Source of the DNA: Actinotalea sp. Marseille-Q4924
GTDB lineage: Bacteria; Actinomycetota; Actinomycetes; Actinomycetales; Cellulomonadaceae
Reading direction: 5' to 3'
Assembly (NCBI RefSeq): GCF_916618755.1
Contig: NZ_CAKAKB010000002.1
Span: forward strand, 186,001 to 250,000
Length of the DNA stretch: 64,000 nt
Position numbers and translations under genes: made by a program. Shown piece by piece: positions 1-8,325 of the stretch. A model generated the notes under the pieces. It did no database searches and was not told the DNA's origin. It worked only from the letters and a program-made list of their open reading frames with translations. Each line of letters opens with the position of its first letter. Within the stretch, counting starts at the first letter, position 1.

Positions 1-684
1 CGGGCGACGGGCGTCGCGGTGGCGTCCGGCACGCACCCGCTCGCGGTGCGCGGACCGCTGCCCGACGTCGCAGCGCTCGTCGGCACCGGTGCGGTGGCCG
101 GCCCCGACGGCCACCCGGGGAGCGGACGCCCGTACGTCGTCCTGCACCCCGGGGCGTCGGTGCCGTCGCGCGCGCTCTCGGGACAGCACGCGGCCGCGAT
201 CGCGCGGGCCCTCGCCGACGCCGGGCACGGGGTCGTCGTCACGGGCGGCCCGGGCGAGACCGGGCTGACCGCGGCGGTGGTGGCTGCGGCGACGCAGGCT
301 GGTCCCGCCGCGACGCGGACGCCGCCCGTCGTGGACCTCGGCGGCCGCACGACGTTCGCGGAGCTGGCGGCCGTGCTGGCGGGCGCGTCGTGCGTCGTCG
401 TCGGCAACACCGGGCCGGCCCACCTCGCGGCCGCCGTCGGCACGCCCGTCGTCTCGCTCTTCTCGCCCGTCGTCCCCGCCGACCGCTGGGCGCCCTGGGG
501 CGTCCCGACCGTCCTGCTCGGCGACCAGGCCGCGCCGTGCCGCGACACCCGGGCGCGCGAGTGCCCGGTCGCGGGCCACCCGTGCCTGACGTCGGTGGCG
601 CCGTCGGAGGTGGTCGACGCCGTCGCCGCGCTCACCGGGCGCCCCGCCGGCGTCGCCGACGTGGTCGTGGAGGCGGGCGCATGA
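1..684 (+). CDS. Glycosyltransferase family 9 (heptosyltransferase-like), 5'-truncated by window edge
   Basis: The reading frame is open from base 1, so the true start lies upstream and only the C-terminal part is seen. GT9 enzymes transfer heptose-type sugars from a nucleotide donor at the cytoplasmic face of the membrane. The visible part carries the second Rossmann-like lobe: a strand ending in VVLHPGAS, then VVVTGGPGE, then the family signature VVGNTGPAHLAAAVGTP followed by VSLFSPV and DRWAPWG. The C-terminal stretch contains a C..R..ECPVAGHPC segment, as in heptosyltransferases. The stop codon overlaps the next start as ATGA, so translation is probably coupled. The neighbouring GmhA and HldE genes support a heptose substrate; the acceptor is unknown. 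Confidence 0.85.
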   Translation, partial: RATGVAVASGTHPLAVRGPLPDVAALVGTGAVAGPDGHPGSGRPYVVLHPGASVPSRALSGQHAAAIARALADAGHGVVVTGGPGETGLTAAVVAAATQAGPAATRTPPVVDLGGRTTFAELAAVLAGASCVVVGNTGPAHLAAAVGTPVVSLFSPVVPADRWAPWGVPTVLLGDQAAPCRDTRARECPVAGHPCLTSVAPSEVVDAVAALTGRPAGVADVVVEAGA

Positions 685-1739
685 GGGTCCTCGTGTGGCA
701 CGTCCACGGCTCCTGGACGACGTCGTTCGTCCAGGGGACCGACGAGTACCTGCTGCCGGTCGTCCCCGACCGCGGGCCGGAGGGCCGCGGTCGCGCCCGG
801 ACCTGGGACTGGCCGGCCAACGCTCGGGAGGTGACGCCCGAGCAGCTGCGGGACGAGGAGGTCGACGTCGTCGTCCTCCAGCGGCCCGAGGACCTCGAGC
901 TCGCCGAGCGGTGGACCGGCCGACGCCCGGGCGTGGACCTGCCGGCCGTCTACGTCGAGCACAACGCGCCCCCGGAGCACGCCGCCCGGACCCGCCACCC
1001 GCTCGCCGACCGGCGGGACGTCCCCGTCGCGCACGTCACGGCGTTCAACCGGCTCATGTGGGACTGCGGCATCGCGCCGACCACGGTGGTCGACCACGGC
1101 ATCGTCGACCCCGGCCACCGGTGGACGGGCGAGCGGGAGCGGCTCGGGGTCGTCGTCAACGAGCCGATCCGCCGGTGGCGCGTCGCGGGGACCGACATCG
1201 TCCTCGACGTCGCGACCCGGCTGCCGGTCGACGTCTACGGCATGGGGATGGCCGCTCTCGAGGAGGCCGCGCAGCGCTGGGGCAGCGAGCCGGGGGACCG
1301 TGACGGGCCCGGTGCCGCGGGGGGCGAGCGGCGGGAGACCTCCGGTCGCCGTGCCGGTCACGGACGGCGACCGGGACCGGACCTCGTCACGCACGACGAC
1401 GTCCCCCAGGCCGCCATGCACGACCTCCTCGCGCGGGACCGCGCCTACCTGCACCCGTACCGCTGGACGAGCCTCGGCCTGTCGCTGCTCGAGGCGATGG
1501 CCCTGGGCCTGCCGGTCCTCGCGCTGTCGACGACGGAGGCCCCCGAGGCGGTCCCGCCGACGGCCGGCGTCGTCACCAACGACGTCGACGCGCTCGTCGC
1601 CGCCGGACGCCGGTGGGTCCGCGACCCCGACGAGGCGCGCGAGCGCGGCCTCGCCGCCCGCGAGCACGTCCTCGCCCACTACGGCCTGGAGCGCTTCCTC
1701 GCCGACTGGCAGTCCCTGCTGAAGGAGGTCACGCGATGA
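681..1739 (+). CDS. Glycosyltransferase (GT1/GT4-like)
   Basis: About 352 residues. The ATG overlaps the upstream stop by four bases, which fixes the start despite open frame further upstream. The N-terminal half has a degenerate GT-B first lobe (MRVLVWHVHGSW, then VVVLQRPEDLELAERW and YVEHNAPPEH). The C-terminal lobe has YLHPYRWTSLGLSLLEAMALG, the acidic E-x7-E type region of GT4 enzymes, followed by GLPVLALSTTEAPEAV. A low-complexity Gly/Arg-rich insertion lies at about residues 200-235 and looks like a lineage-specific loop. It sits in a glycan operon between a GT9 and a GT4 enzyme. The donor sugar cannot be told from sequence. Confidence 0.82.
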   Translation: MRVLVWHVHGSWTTSFVQGTDEYLLPVVPDRGPEGRGRARTWDWPANAREVTPEQLRDEEVDVVVLQRPEDLELAERWTGRRPGVDLPAVYVEHNAPPEHAARTRHPLADRRDVPVAHVTAFNRLMWDCGIAPTTVVDHGIVDPGHRWTGERERLGVVVNEPIRRWRVAGTDIVLDVATRLPVDVYGMGMAALEEAAQRWGSEPGDRDGPGAAGGERRETSGRRAGHGRRPGPDLVTHDDVPQAAMHDLLARDRAYLHPYRWTSLGLSLLEAMALGLPVLALSTTEAPEAVPPTAGVVTNDVDALVAAGRRWVRDPDEARERGLAAREHVLAHYGLERFLADWQSLLKEVTR

Positions 1740-3055
1740 GGATCGCCCTCGTCTCCGAGCACGCGAGCCCGCTGGCAACCCTCGGCGGGGTCGACGCCGG
1801 AGGTCAGAACGTCCACGTCGCGGCCCTCGCCGGCGAGCTCGCCGCCCGTGGCCACGACGTAAGCGTCTACACCCGCCGCGACGACGCGGACCTGCCCGAG
1901 CGGGTCACCATGCCCGGTGGCGTCGTGGTCGTGCACGTCCCCGCGGGACCCGCCGACCACGTCCCCAAGGACGACCTCCTGCCCTGGATGGCCGACTTCG
2001 GCCGCTGGCTCGCGGCCGACTGGGAGCGGCACGGCATCCCCGACGTCGTCCACGCCCACTTCTGGATGTCCGGGCTCGCCGCGCTCCAGGCCGCCCGCGC
2101 GATGCCTCGGCCGGTGCCGGTGGTGCAGACGTTCCACGCCCTCGGCTCCGTCAAGCGGCGGCACCAGGGCGCGGCGGACACGTCGCCGTCCGGCCGGGTC
2201 GAGACCGAGGCGACCCTGGGGCGGTCGGTCGATCTGGTCATCGCCACGTGCACGGACGAGGTGGCGGAGCTGCGACGCCTCGGGATCCCGGCGGAGCGCG
2301 TGACCGTCGTGCCGTGCGGGGTCGACCGCGACCGCTTCCTGCCCGCCGACCCCCGGCACGGCCGTCGCGTGGACCCGGCCGACGCCGACGGTGCCGCCGC
2401 CGCACGCTTCCGGCTCCTGTGCCTCGGGCGTCTCGTGGAGCGCAAGGGCGTCGGGACCGCCGTCGAGGCCCTGGCCGCGCTGCCGGACGCCGAGCTCGTC
2501 ATCGCGGGCGGCCCGTCCGCGGAGGAGGTCGACCAGGACCCCGAGGCCCGCCGGCTCGCCGCCCTCGCGGACGAGCTCGGCGTGCGCGACCGCGTCCGCT
2601 TCGTGGGCAGCGTCGCGCGCGACGAGGTCCCCGCGCTCATCCGCAGCGCCGACGTCGTCGTCGCGACGCCCTGGTACGAGCCGTTCGGCATCGTCCCGCT
2701 CGAGGCGGCGGCGTGCGGCCGACCGCTCGTCGGCTCCGCGGTGGGCGGCCTGCTCGACAGCGTCCAGCACGGCGTCACGGGGCTGCTCGTCCCGCCCCGG
2801 GACCCGGGGGCGCTGGCGCAGGCGGTCCGCGGCCTCCTCGACGACCCGGCGGCGCGGCAGCGCATGGGGGCCGCGGCGCGTCGACGGGTGGTGGAGCTGT
2901 TCGGCTGGGACTGCGTCGCGCGGGACACCGAGACGGCCTACCGCAGCCTGGTCGAGGCACGGGGCGGCCACCACGGGAGCGGCGCGGACCGGCGGCGCGC
3001 GGGCCGGCGGACGGACAGGCAGCGGGACGACATGGTGGGGGTGAGGGCCGTATGA
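1736..3055 (+). CDS. Glycosyltransferase family 4
   Basis: About 439 residues, ATG overlapping the previous stop. The N-terminus GGVDAGGQNVHVAALAGELAARGH is the glycine-rich donor/acceptor loop typical of sucrose-phosphate-synthase-like and MshA-like GT4 enzymes. It is followed by VVHAHFWMSGLAAL and VQTFHALGSVKRRH. The second lobe has LCLGRLVERKGV, then WYEPFGIVPLEAAACGRPLVG, which contains the E-x7-E retaining-GT motif, and a final GVTGLLVPPRDP. The last ~30 residues are Arg/Gly-rich and poorly conserved. It is probably a retaining transferase adding a hexose or heptose to the glycan made by this operon; the specificity is inference. Confidence 0.87.
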   Translation: MRIALVSEHASPLATLGGVDAGGQNVHVAALAGELAARGHDVSVYTRRDDADLPERVTMPGGVVVVHVPAGPADHVPKDDLLPWMADFGRWLAADWERHGIPDVVHAHFWMSGLAALQAARAMPRPVPVVQTFHALGSVKRRHQGAADTSPSGRVETEATLGRSVDLVIATCTDEVAELRRLGIPAERVTVVPCGVDRDRFLPADPRHGRRVDPADADGAAAARFRLLCLGRLVERKGVGTAVEALAALPDAELVIAGGPSAEEVDQDPEARRLAALADELGVRDRVRFVGSVARDEVPALIRSADVVVATPWYEPFGIVPLEAAACGRPLVGSAVGGLLDSVQHGVTGLLVPPRDPGALAQAVRGLLDDPAARQRMGAAARRRVVELFGWDCVARDTETAYRSLVEARGGHHGSGADRRRAGRRTDRQRDDMVGVRAV

Positions 3056-3705
3056 GCAGCTGGATCGAGGACCACACGGACGAGCTGGCGGGCGCCCTCG
3101 CGGCGCTGCGCGAGCAGTCGGACGTCGTCGACGCGTGGGGCACCCACCTCGCCGACGTCCTCTGGGACGGCGGACGGCTCCTCGCCGCCGGAAACGGGGG
3201 CAGCGCCGCGGAGGCGCAGCACCTCACGGCCGAGCTCGTCGGCCGCTTCCTCGCCGAGCGACGCCCGCTCAGCGCGATCGCGCTGTCCGCGGAGACGTCG
3301 AGCCTCACGGCCATCGTCAACGACTACGGCGCCGAGGAGATGTTCGCGCGCCAGGTCGAGGCCCACGGCCGGCCCGGCGACGTGCTCGTGCTGCTGTCCA
3401 CGTCCGGCAAGAGCCCCAACGTGCTGCGCGCCGCGGAGCGGGCGCGTGACGCGGGCGTCACCGTGTGGGGGCTGACCGGCGCCGGGCCCAACCCGCTGAC
3501 CCGCCTGTGCGACGACGCGATCGCGGTGCCCGCACCCTCGACGGCCGCGGTGCAGGCCGTCCACCTCGTCGCCGTGCACGGCGTCTGCGCCGCGGTCGAC
3601 GCGCGGGTGGGCGTGCTCAGCGAGCACCCGCGGGTCGGCGTCCGGGCGGACCGCGACCGCCCGGGGCTGCGCGTCACCACCCGACGGGCCAGGAGGACGG
3701 CATGA
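3052..3705 (+). CDS. gmhA: Sedoheptulose-7-phosphate isomerase (SIS domain)
   Basis: 217 residues, slightly longer than typical GmhA (about 190-200) because of a C-terminal extension. GmhA converts sedoheptulose 7-phosphate to manno-heptose 7-phosphate, the first step to nucleotide-activated heptose. Diagnostic motifs are all present: AGNGGSAAEAQHLTAELVGRF, SSLTAIVNDYGAEEMFARQV, LLSTSGKSPNVLRA and VQAVHLVAVHGVC, which carries the conserved His near the C-terminus. Start and stop both overlap neighbours by four bases, and the product of this enzyme is the substrate of the kinase domain in the next gene. Confidence 0.93.
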   Translation: MSSWIEDHTDELAGALAALREQSDVVDAWGTHLADVLWDGGRLLAAGNGGSAAEAQHLTAELVGRFLAERRPLSAIALSAETSSLTAIVNDYGAEEMFARQVEAHGRPGDVLVLLSTSGKSPNVLRAAERARDAGVTVWGLTGAGPNPLTRLCDDAIAVPAPSTAAVQAVHLVAVHGVCAAVDARVGVLSEHPRVGVRADRDRPGLRVTTRRARRTA

Positions 3706-5210
3706 GCGCGGGCCAGGGCCCCGACGGGCGCCCGCACGTCGTCGTCGTCGGTGACGTCGTCCTGGACCAGGACGTCGACGGGCGCACCGAGCGCCTGTGC
3801 CCGGACGCGCCCGTCCCCGTCCTCGACGTCACGGCACGCCGCACGAGCCCCGGCGGCGCGGGGCTCACCGCGCTGCTCGTCGCTGCGTCGGGCGCGCGCG
3901 TCACCCTCGTCGCGCCCGTCGCGACCGACGACGGCGGCCGCACGATCCTCGAGCACCTCGGCGCACGGATGGCCGTGCTGCCGCTGGGCCACGCCGGCGG
4001 GACGCGGCGCAAGATCCGCATCCGCAGTGCCGGGCAGTCGCTGGTCCGCGTCGACGACGGCGGGCCCGGCTCGCCCACCGAGGTCCCGGTGGACCGGCTG
4101 CGCGAGCTGCTCGCGTCCGCCGACGTCGTGCTGGTGTCCGACTACGGCGCCGGCACGACCCGCGACGCGGTGGTGCGCCGGCTGCTCACCGAGACCGCCC
4201 GCCACCGCCCGGTCGTGTGGGACCCGCACCCCAAGGGCGGTGACCCGGTCCCCGGCGTCGCCGTCGCGACGCCCAACGCCGCCGAGGCGCGGGGCGCCGT
4301 CGCCGACCTGCCCGACGCCGCGTGCCTCGCGACGGAGGACGTCATGGCGTCCCGCCTGCGCGCCCGCTGGGACGCCGCGGCCGTGTGCGTGACGTCCGGC
4401 TCGACCGGCGCGTTCGTCGCGAGCTCCGGCTCCGAGCCGCTGTTCGTGCCTGCCCCCGCCGTGAGCGGCGGCGACCCCTGCGGCGCCGGTGACCGCTTCG
4501 CGGCCACGGTCGCCGTGGTGCTCGCGCGCGGCGGCTCCGTGGGCGAGGCCGTGGGGGCCGCCGTCCAGGACGCCTCGCAGTGGGTCGCCGACGGCGGCGC
4601 GGAGGGCTACCGGCAGCGCGCCGACCGTGCCGGTCAGGTCGGCGCACCGGCCGGCCCCGCGCCGGCGCGCGGCGGCGGCGACCTCGCGACGGCCGACGTC
4701 GGTGACGCGGACGGTGACGACGGGCCCGCGCTCCGGGCCGTGCCGGGCGAGGGCGAGGACCTCGCCGCACTGGCGGCACGCCTGCGGTCCGGCGGTCGCC
4801 GCCTCGTGGCCACCGGCGGGTGCTTCGACATCGTCCACGCGGGCCACGTCGCGACGCTGCAGGCCGCGCGCCGGCTCGGCGACGTGCTCGTCGTGCTCGT
4901 CAACTCCGACGAGTCCGTGCGCCGGCTCAAGGGCCCGTCGCGCCCCGTCGTCACCGCCCGGGACCGGGCCCGCGTGCTCGAGGCGTTCGACTGCGTCGAC
5001 GCCGTCGTCGTGTTCGAGGAGGACGACCCGCGCGCCGCGCTCGCACAGCTGCGGCCCGACGTCTGGGCCAAGGGCGGCGACTACGGCGACGCCGAGCTGC
5101 CCGAGGCGACGGTCGTCCGTCAGCACGGGGGGCGCGTCGTCCTCCTGCCGTACCTGGGCGGACGGTCGACGACGTCGATCCTCGCCCGGTCCGCCTCGCT
5201 CACCGCCTGA
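3702..5210 (+). CDS. hldE: Bifunctional heptose-7-phosphate kinase / heptose-1-phosphate nucleotidyltransferase
   Basis: 502 residues with two domains in HldE order. Residues ~1-310 form a PfkB/ribokinase-like kinase: GDVVLDQDVDG near the start, a SPGG motif, VATPNAAEA, and the anion-hole motif GDPCGAGDRFAA. A linker of low complexity follows. Residues ~365-500 form a cytidylyltransferase-like domain with the nucleotide-binding motif GGCFDIVHAGHVATL, NSDESVRRLKG, KGGDY and the C-terminal GRSTTSI. The enzyme phosphorylates heptose 7-phosphate at C1 and then activates it, typically with ATP to ADP-heptose. The pathway also needs a GmhB phosphatase, which is not in this window. The gene is translationally coupled to gmhA. 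Confidence 0.92.
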   Translation: MSAGQGPDGRPHVVVVGDVVLDQDVDGRTERLCPDAPVPVLDVTARRTSPGGAGLTALLVAASGARVTLVAPVATDDGGRTILEHLGARMAVLPLGHAGGTRRKIRIRSAGQSLVRVDDGGPGSPTEVPVDRLRELLASADVVLVSDYGAGTTRDAVVRRLLTETARHRPVVWDPHPKGGDPVPGVAVATPNAAEARGAVADLPDAACLATEDVMASRLRARWDAAAVCVTSGSTGAFVASSGSEPLFVPAPAVSGGDPCGAGDRFAATVAVVLARGGSVGEAVGAAVQDASQWVADGGAEGYRQRADRAGQVGAPAGPAPARGGGDLATADVGDADGDDGPALRAVPGEGEDLAALAARLRSGGRRLVATGGCFDIVHAGHVATLQAARRLGDVLVVLVNSDESVRRLKGPSRPVVTARDRARVLEAFDCVDAVVVFEEDDPRAALAQLRPDVWAKGGDYGDAELPEATVVRQHGGRVVLLPYLGGRSTTSILARSASLTA

Positions 5211-5223
5211 CACCCGGCACGCC

Positions 5224-5239
5224 CCGGCCGCGCGGCCGG
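5224..5239. other. Perfect 16-base palindrome between hldE and the SDR gene
   Basis: A self-complementary GC-only sequence lies 14 bases after the hldE stop and before the SDR ribosome binding site. It could fold as a small hairpin that attenuates or stabilises the operon mRNA, but there is no U-tract and the whole region is GC-rich, so a functional role is only a possibility. Confidence 0.3.
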
Positions 5240-5267
5240 ACCCGACCACCGACCCGGAAGGACCCTC

Positions 5268-5987
5268 GTGACCACGAGCACCACCAGCCCGCCCACCCCC
5301 CGCACCGTCGGCACCGTCTACATCACCGGCGGGGCCAGCGGCCTCGGGGCCGCCGTCGTCGACGCCGTGCTCGCGGCCGGCGGCACGCCCGCCGTGCTGG
5401 ACCGCGTCCCGCCGCAGCAGGACGGCGTGGCGCACGTCGAGGTGGACCTCTCCGACTCGGCCGCTGCCGAGGAGGCCGTCGCGCGCCTCGTCGAGCAGGT
5501 CGGACCGCCCACCGCCGTCGTCACCGCGGCGGGGACCGACGCGTGCGGGCCGCTCACCGAGATCGACACCGAGACGTGGGAGAAGGTCGTCCGCGTCAAC
5601 CTCTTCGGGACGGTCGCCGTCGTCCGCGCCGCCCTCCCGCACCTCGAGGCGGTCCGGGGGACGGTCGTGACGGTCGGGTCGACGCTGTCGCTGCGCGGCA
5701 TGAGCGACGCCACGGCCTACAGCGCCTCCAAGTTCGCCGTCCGCGGGTTCACCCACGCCCTGGCGGCGGAGTACGCCGGACGCGTCGGCGTCACCCTGCT
5801 CATCCCCGGCGGCATGCGGACCGCGTTCTTCGACGGGCGCACCGAGCAGTACAAGCCGGGCCCGGACGCGGACCTCAACGACCCCCGCCACACCGCCGCG
5901 ACCGTCGTCACGGCGCTGCAGCAGCCCGTCGGGTCGGAGATCCGCGAGATGCTCGTCATGGCGTCGGGCGAGTCGTCCTGGCCGTGA
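5268..5987 (+). CDS. SDR family NAD(P)-dependent oxidoreductase
   Basis: 239 residues, a classical short-chain dehydrogenase. The GTG start has a good Shine-Dalgarno sequence (GGAAGGA) upstream. Visible motifs are the TGGASGLG nucleotide-binding loop, VTAAGTD in place of NNAG, VNLFGT, and the catalytic Ser (STLSLRG) with YSASK, followed by IPGGMRTAFF. It is too short to be HldD, which is an extended SDR of about 310 residues, so it probably oxidises or reduces a different sugar or cofactor-linked intermediate. The stop overlaps the next GTG start, placing it inside the heptose/glycan operon. Confidence 0.87.
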   Translation: MTTSTTSPPTPRTVGTVYITGGASGLGAAVVDAVLAAGGTPAVLDRVPPQQDGVAHVEVDLSDSAAAEEAVARLVEQVGPPTAVVTAAGTDACGPLTEIDTETWEKVVRVNLFGTVAVVRAALPHLEAVRGTVVTVGSTLSLRGMSDATAYSASKFAVRGFTHALAAEYAGRVGVTLLIPGGMRTAFFDGRTEQYKPGPDADLNDPRHTAATVVTALQQPVGSEIREMLVMASGESSWP

Positions 5988-6997
5988 GCGATGCCGCGTC
6001 GGCGCCGGCGACCGTCCTGGTCCTGCGCGCGCTGGGGCTCGGCGACGCACTCACCGGCGTCCCCGCCCTGCGCGGTCTGCGCCGGGCGTTCCCGGACCAC
6101 CGGCTCGTGCTCGCGGCCCCCGCGGGCCTCGGCGGGTGGCTGCGGGACCTCGGCGTGGTCGACGCGGTCCTGCCCGCGTCCGGCGTGCGGGCCGTCGAGC
6201 CGCTGGACCCGGCCCTCGTGGCCGAGGTCGTGGGCGGTCCGCCCGCGGTCGCCGTCAACCTCCACGGGCGCGGTCCCCAGAGCCACCGGGTGCTGGCGGC
6301 GACGGAACCGGGTCGGCTGCTGGCCTTCGCCGCCGACGGGTTCCCGGACGGTCCCGCGTGGGACGAGGACGAGCACGAGGTCGAGCGGTGGTGCCGCCTG
6401 GTGCGGGCGACGACGGGTGCATCGTGCGGGCCGGAGGACCTGAGGCTCGACCTCCGGCTCGACCCCCGCCCCGACCTGCCGGCCGCCGCGCTGCGGGCGG
6501 AGGACGGCGACGGCGCCGTCGTCCTCCACCCGGGCGCGGCGTCGGGGTCCCGGCGGTGGCCGGCGGACCGGTGGGCGCACCTCGCCGACCGCCTGGTCCG
6601 CGCCGGCCGCCGCGTCGTGGTCACCGGCGGGTCGGACGAGATCGCCCTCGCGGAGTCGCTCGTGCTGGGCCTGCCCGCGGAGCGCGCGGTCGTCACCGCG
6701 GGCCGGCTCGACCTGCCCGGCCTCGCCGACGTCGTCGCGCGCGCCGCGCTCGTCGTCTGCGGGGACACCGGGGTCGCGCACGTCGCGACGGCCGCGGGGA
6801 CCTCGTCCGTCCTCCTCTTCGGCCCGACGCCGCCGCACCGCTGGGGCCCGGCGACCGACGTCGCGCGCCACCGCGTGCTCCACCGCGGCGACCCGGACCG
6901 GCCCGGAGACCCGCACGGCGACGAGCCCGACCCGGCTCTGCTGGCGCTGACCCTCGACGAGGTGCACGCTGCGGTCGAGGAGATGCTCACGACCTGA
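5984..6997 (+). CDS. Glycosyltransferase family 9 (heptosyltransferase-like)
   Basis: 337 residues, GTG start overlapping the SDR stop. The N-lobe begins LVLRALGLGDALTGVPALRGLRRAFP, the classic GT9 opening where the GLGD loop binds the acceptor or phosphate. The C-lobe has VVLHPGAASGSRRWP, VVVTGGSDE, and VVCGDTGVAHVATAAGTSSVLLFGPTPPHRWGP, the nucleotide-heptose binding signature. It is a second GT9 in the same operon as the truncated one at the window start, consistent with a glycan having at least two heptose-type residues. The last ~40 residues are Asp/Pro-rich. Confidence 0.9.
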   Translation: MSDAASAPATVLVLRALGLGDALTGVPALRGLRRAFPDHRLVLAAPAGLGGWLRDLGVVDAVLPASGVRAVEPLDPALVAEVVGGPPAVAVNLHGRGPQSHRVLAATEPGRLLAFAADGFPDGPAWDEDEHEVERWCRLVRATTGASCGPEDLRLDLRLDPRPDLPAAALRAEDGDGAVVLHPGAASGSRRWPADRWAHLADRLVRAGRRVVVTGGSDEIALAESLVLGLPAERAVVTAGRLDLPGLADVVARAALVVCGDTGVAHVATAAGTSSVLLFGPTPPHRWGPATDVARHRVLHRGDPDRPGDPHGDEPDPALLALTLDEVHAAVEEMLTT

Positions 6998-7010
6998 CGG
7001 GGGAGCGCTG

Positions 7011-7391
7011 ATGAGTGCGACGGAGCCCACCTTCCAGCTGCGCGCGACGGTCCTCGGGGCACGCGACCCCGAGCGGCTGGGTCGGTTCTGGGCCGAGCTG
7101 CTCGGCTGGGAGCTGTTCGTCGACGACGAGACGTGGTGCCGCGTCCGCCCCGCGTCCGGGCAGCCGGGGCTCTCCGTCCAGCGGGAGGAGCTCCACGTTC
7201 CGCCCGCGTGGCCGGCCGGCGACGGGGAGCAGCAGATGCAGATGCACCTCGACGTGCAGGTCGACGACGTCGACGCGGCCGTCCGCCGCGCGCTCGAGCT
7301 CGGCGCGACGCTCGAGGACCACCAGCCCCAGGAGGACAACCGCGTCCTGCGGGACCCGGAGGGCCACCTGTTCTGCCTGTTCCTGACCTAG
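7011..7391 (+). CDS. VOC (glyoxalase-like) domain protein
   Basis: 126 residues, ATG preceded by GGGGGAGCG at a normal distance. It consists of one vicinal-oxygen-chelate unit of paired beta-alpha-beta-beta-beta modules: LRATVLGARDPERLGRFWAELLGW at the start, MHLDVQVDDVDAAVRRALELGA in the middle, and RVLRDPEGHLFCLFL at the end. This actinobacterial glyoxalase-like subfamily has no assigned reaction. It follows the glycan operon by 13 bases and may be read through from it, but function and link are unknown. Confidence 0.85.
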   Translation: MSATEPTFQLRATVLGARDPERLGRFWAELLGWELFVDDETWCRVRPASGQPGLSVQREELHVPPAWPAGDGEQQMQMHLDVQVDDVDAAVRRALELGATLEDHQPQEDNRVLRDPEGHLFCLFLT

Positions 7392-7404
7392 GAGCCAGGC
7401 GCCC

Positions 7405-8325
7405 TCAGCCCAGGCGGTGCAGGGCGACGAGCGTCACGTCGTCGTCGGTCAGGGGCGCGCCGGCGAGCAGCGCGTCGCACATGCGCTCGGGGTCCCGGGG
7501 TGCCGCCCGCACGTGGTCCTGGAGCTCCCGGAGCGACTCGCTCAGCGGCCGGCGGCGCTGCTCGACCAGCCCGTCCGTGTACAGCAGGATGGCGTCGCCG
7601 GGCTCGAGGTCGACCGTGTGCACCTCGTGCGTCGGGTGCACGCCGAGCCCGAGCGCCGGCCCGCGGGCCTGGTCCAGGAGCACAGCGCCGCCTCGCGTGC
7701 GCAGGACGGGCGGGGGGTGCCCGGCCGACACGACGGTGGTCCGGCCCGTGCCCGGCTCCAGCTCGACCGCGGTGACGGTCGCCAGCTCGCCCGGCAGCAG
7801 CTCGGCGATGAGCCCGCCGAGCCGCTCCAGGGCACCCGCAGCGCCGCCCGTGTCGATGAGGTAGGCCCGCAGCGCGTGCCGCAGCTGGGCGGTGACGGCG
7901 GCCATGCCCATGCCGTGCCCGGCGACGTCCCCGACCATGAGGACGAGCCGCCCGTCGGGCATCGACGTCACGTCGAACCAGTCGCCGCCCACGGCGTCCG
8001 AGCCGCTGGGGCGGTAGCGGCTGCTGAGGCCGTACCCGTCCGGCACCGGCGGCCGGGTCGTCAGCATGAGCTGCTGCAACGCACCGGCCAGTCGCGCGTC
8101 CTCCGCGGAACGCCGCGCGAGGACGTCCCCGACGGTCGTGGCGAGCCGCTCCGCGGCCTCCACCTCGGCGGCGTCGAACGGCACGGACGTGCCGCGGACC
8201 TGCTCCACGTAGGTCTCGAACGACGCCCGCGGGGTCAGGCGCAGCCCGCTCGGCGTCGCCTCCAGCCCTTCTCCTGCGGGTCGCCCGCCCAGCGCACCTC
8301 GGCGAGCACCTCGGGCTGGAACCAC
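7405..8325 (-). CDS. SpoIIE/PP2C-type serine phosphatase output domain of a split bacteriophytochrome
   Basis: This frame encodes a PP2C/SpoIIE catalytic domain: VGGDWFDV and VGDVAGHGMGMAAV (metal-binding Asp residues), VVSAGHPPPV, LLLYTDGL-like ILLYTDGLVE, and DDDVTLVAL near the end. The real coding part begins at about position 8270, where [16 protein letters not shown] appears. PRASF is the PRxSF motif of the phytochrome PHY-domain tongue, so these residues belong to the photosensor encoded just upstream. The nominal first ~18 residues of this frame are spurious. A one-base loss in the GGG run at 8266-8268 (minus-strand G) would explain the split. Such phosphatases usually act on phosphorylated STAS anti-sigma antagonists; the target here is unknown. 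Confidence 0.8.
   Translation of the reverse strand: MVPARGARRGALGGRPAGEGLEATPSGLRLTPRASFETYVEQVRGTSVPFDAAEVEAAERLATTVGDVLARRSAEDARLAGALQQLMLTTRPPVPDGYGLSSRYRPSGSDAVGGDWFDVTSMPDGRLVLMVGDVAGHGMGMAAVTAQLRHALRAYLIDTGGAAGALERLGGLIAELLPGELATVTAVELEPGTGRTTVVSAGHPPPVLRTRGGAVLLDQARGPALGLGVHPTHEVHTVDLEPGDAILLYTDGLVEQRRRPLSESLRELQDHVRAAPRDPERMCDALLAGAPLTDDDVTLVALHRLG

Noticed and set aside
5268-5987. SDR as HldD (ADP-heptose epimerase)
   Set aside because: HldD is an extended SDR of about 310 residues; this 239-residue classical SDR has YSASK chemistry and no sugar-nucleotide C-terminal domain.
3324-6050. Very long minus-strand open frame opposite gmhA-hldE-SDR
   Set aside because: It is Arg/Gly-rich with no domain and mirrors the codon bias of the real genes; open antisense frames are expected at this GC content.
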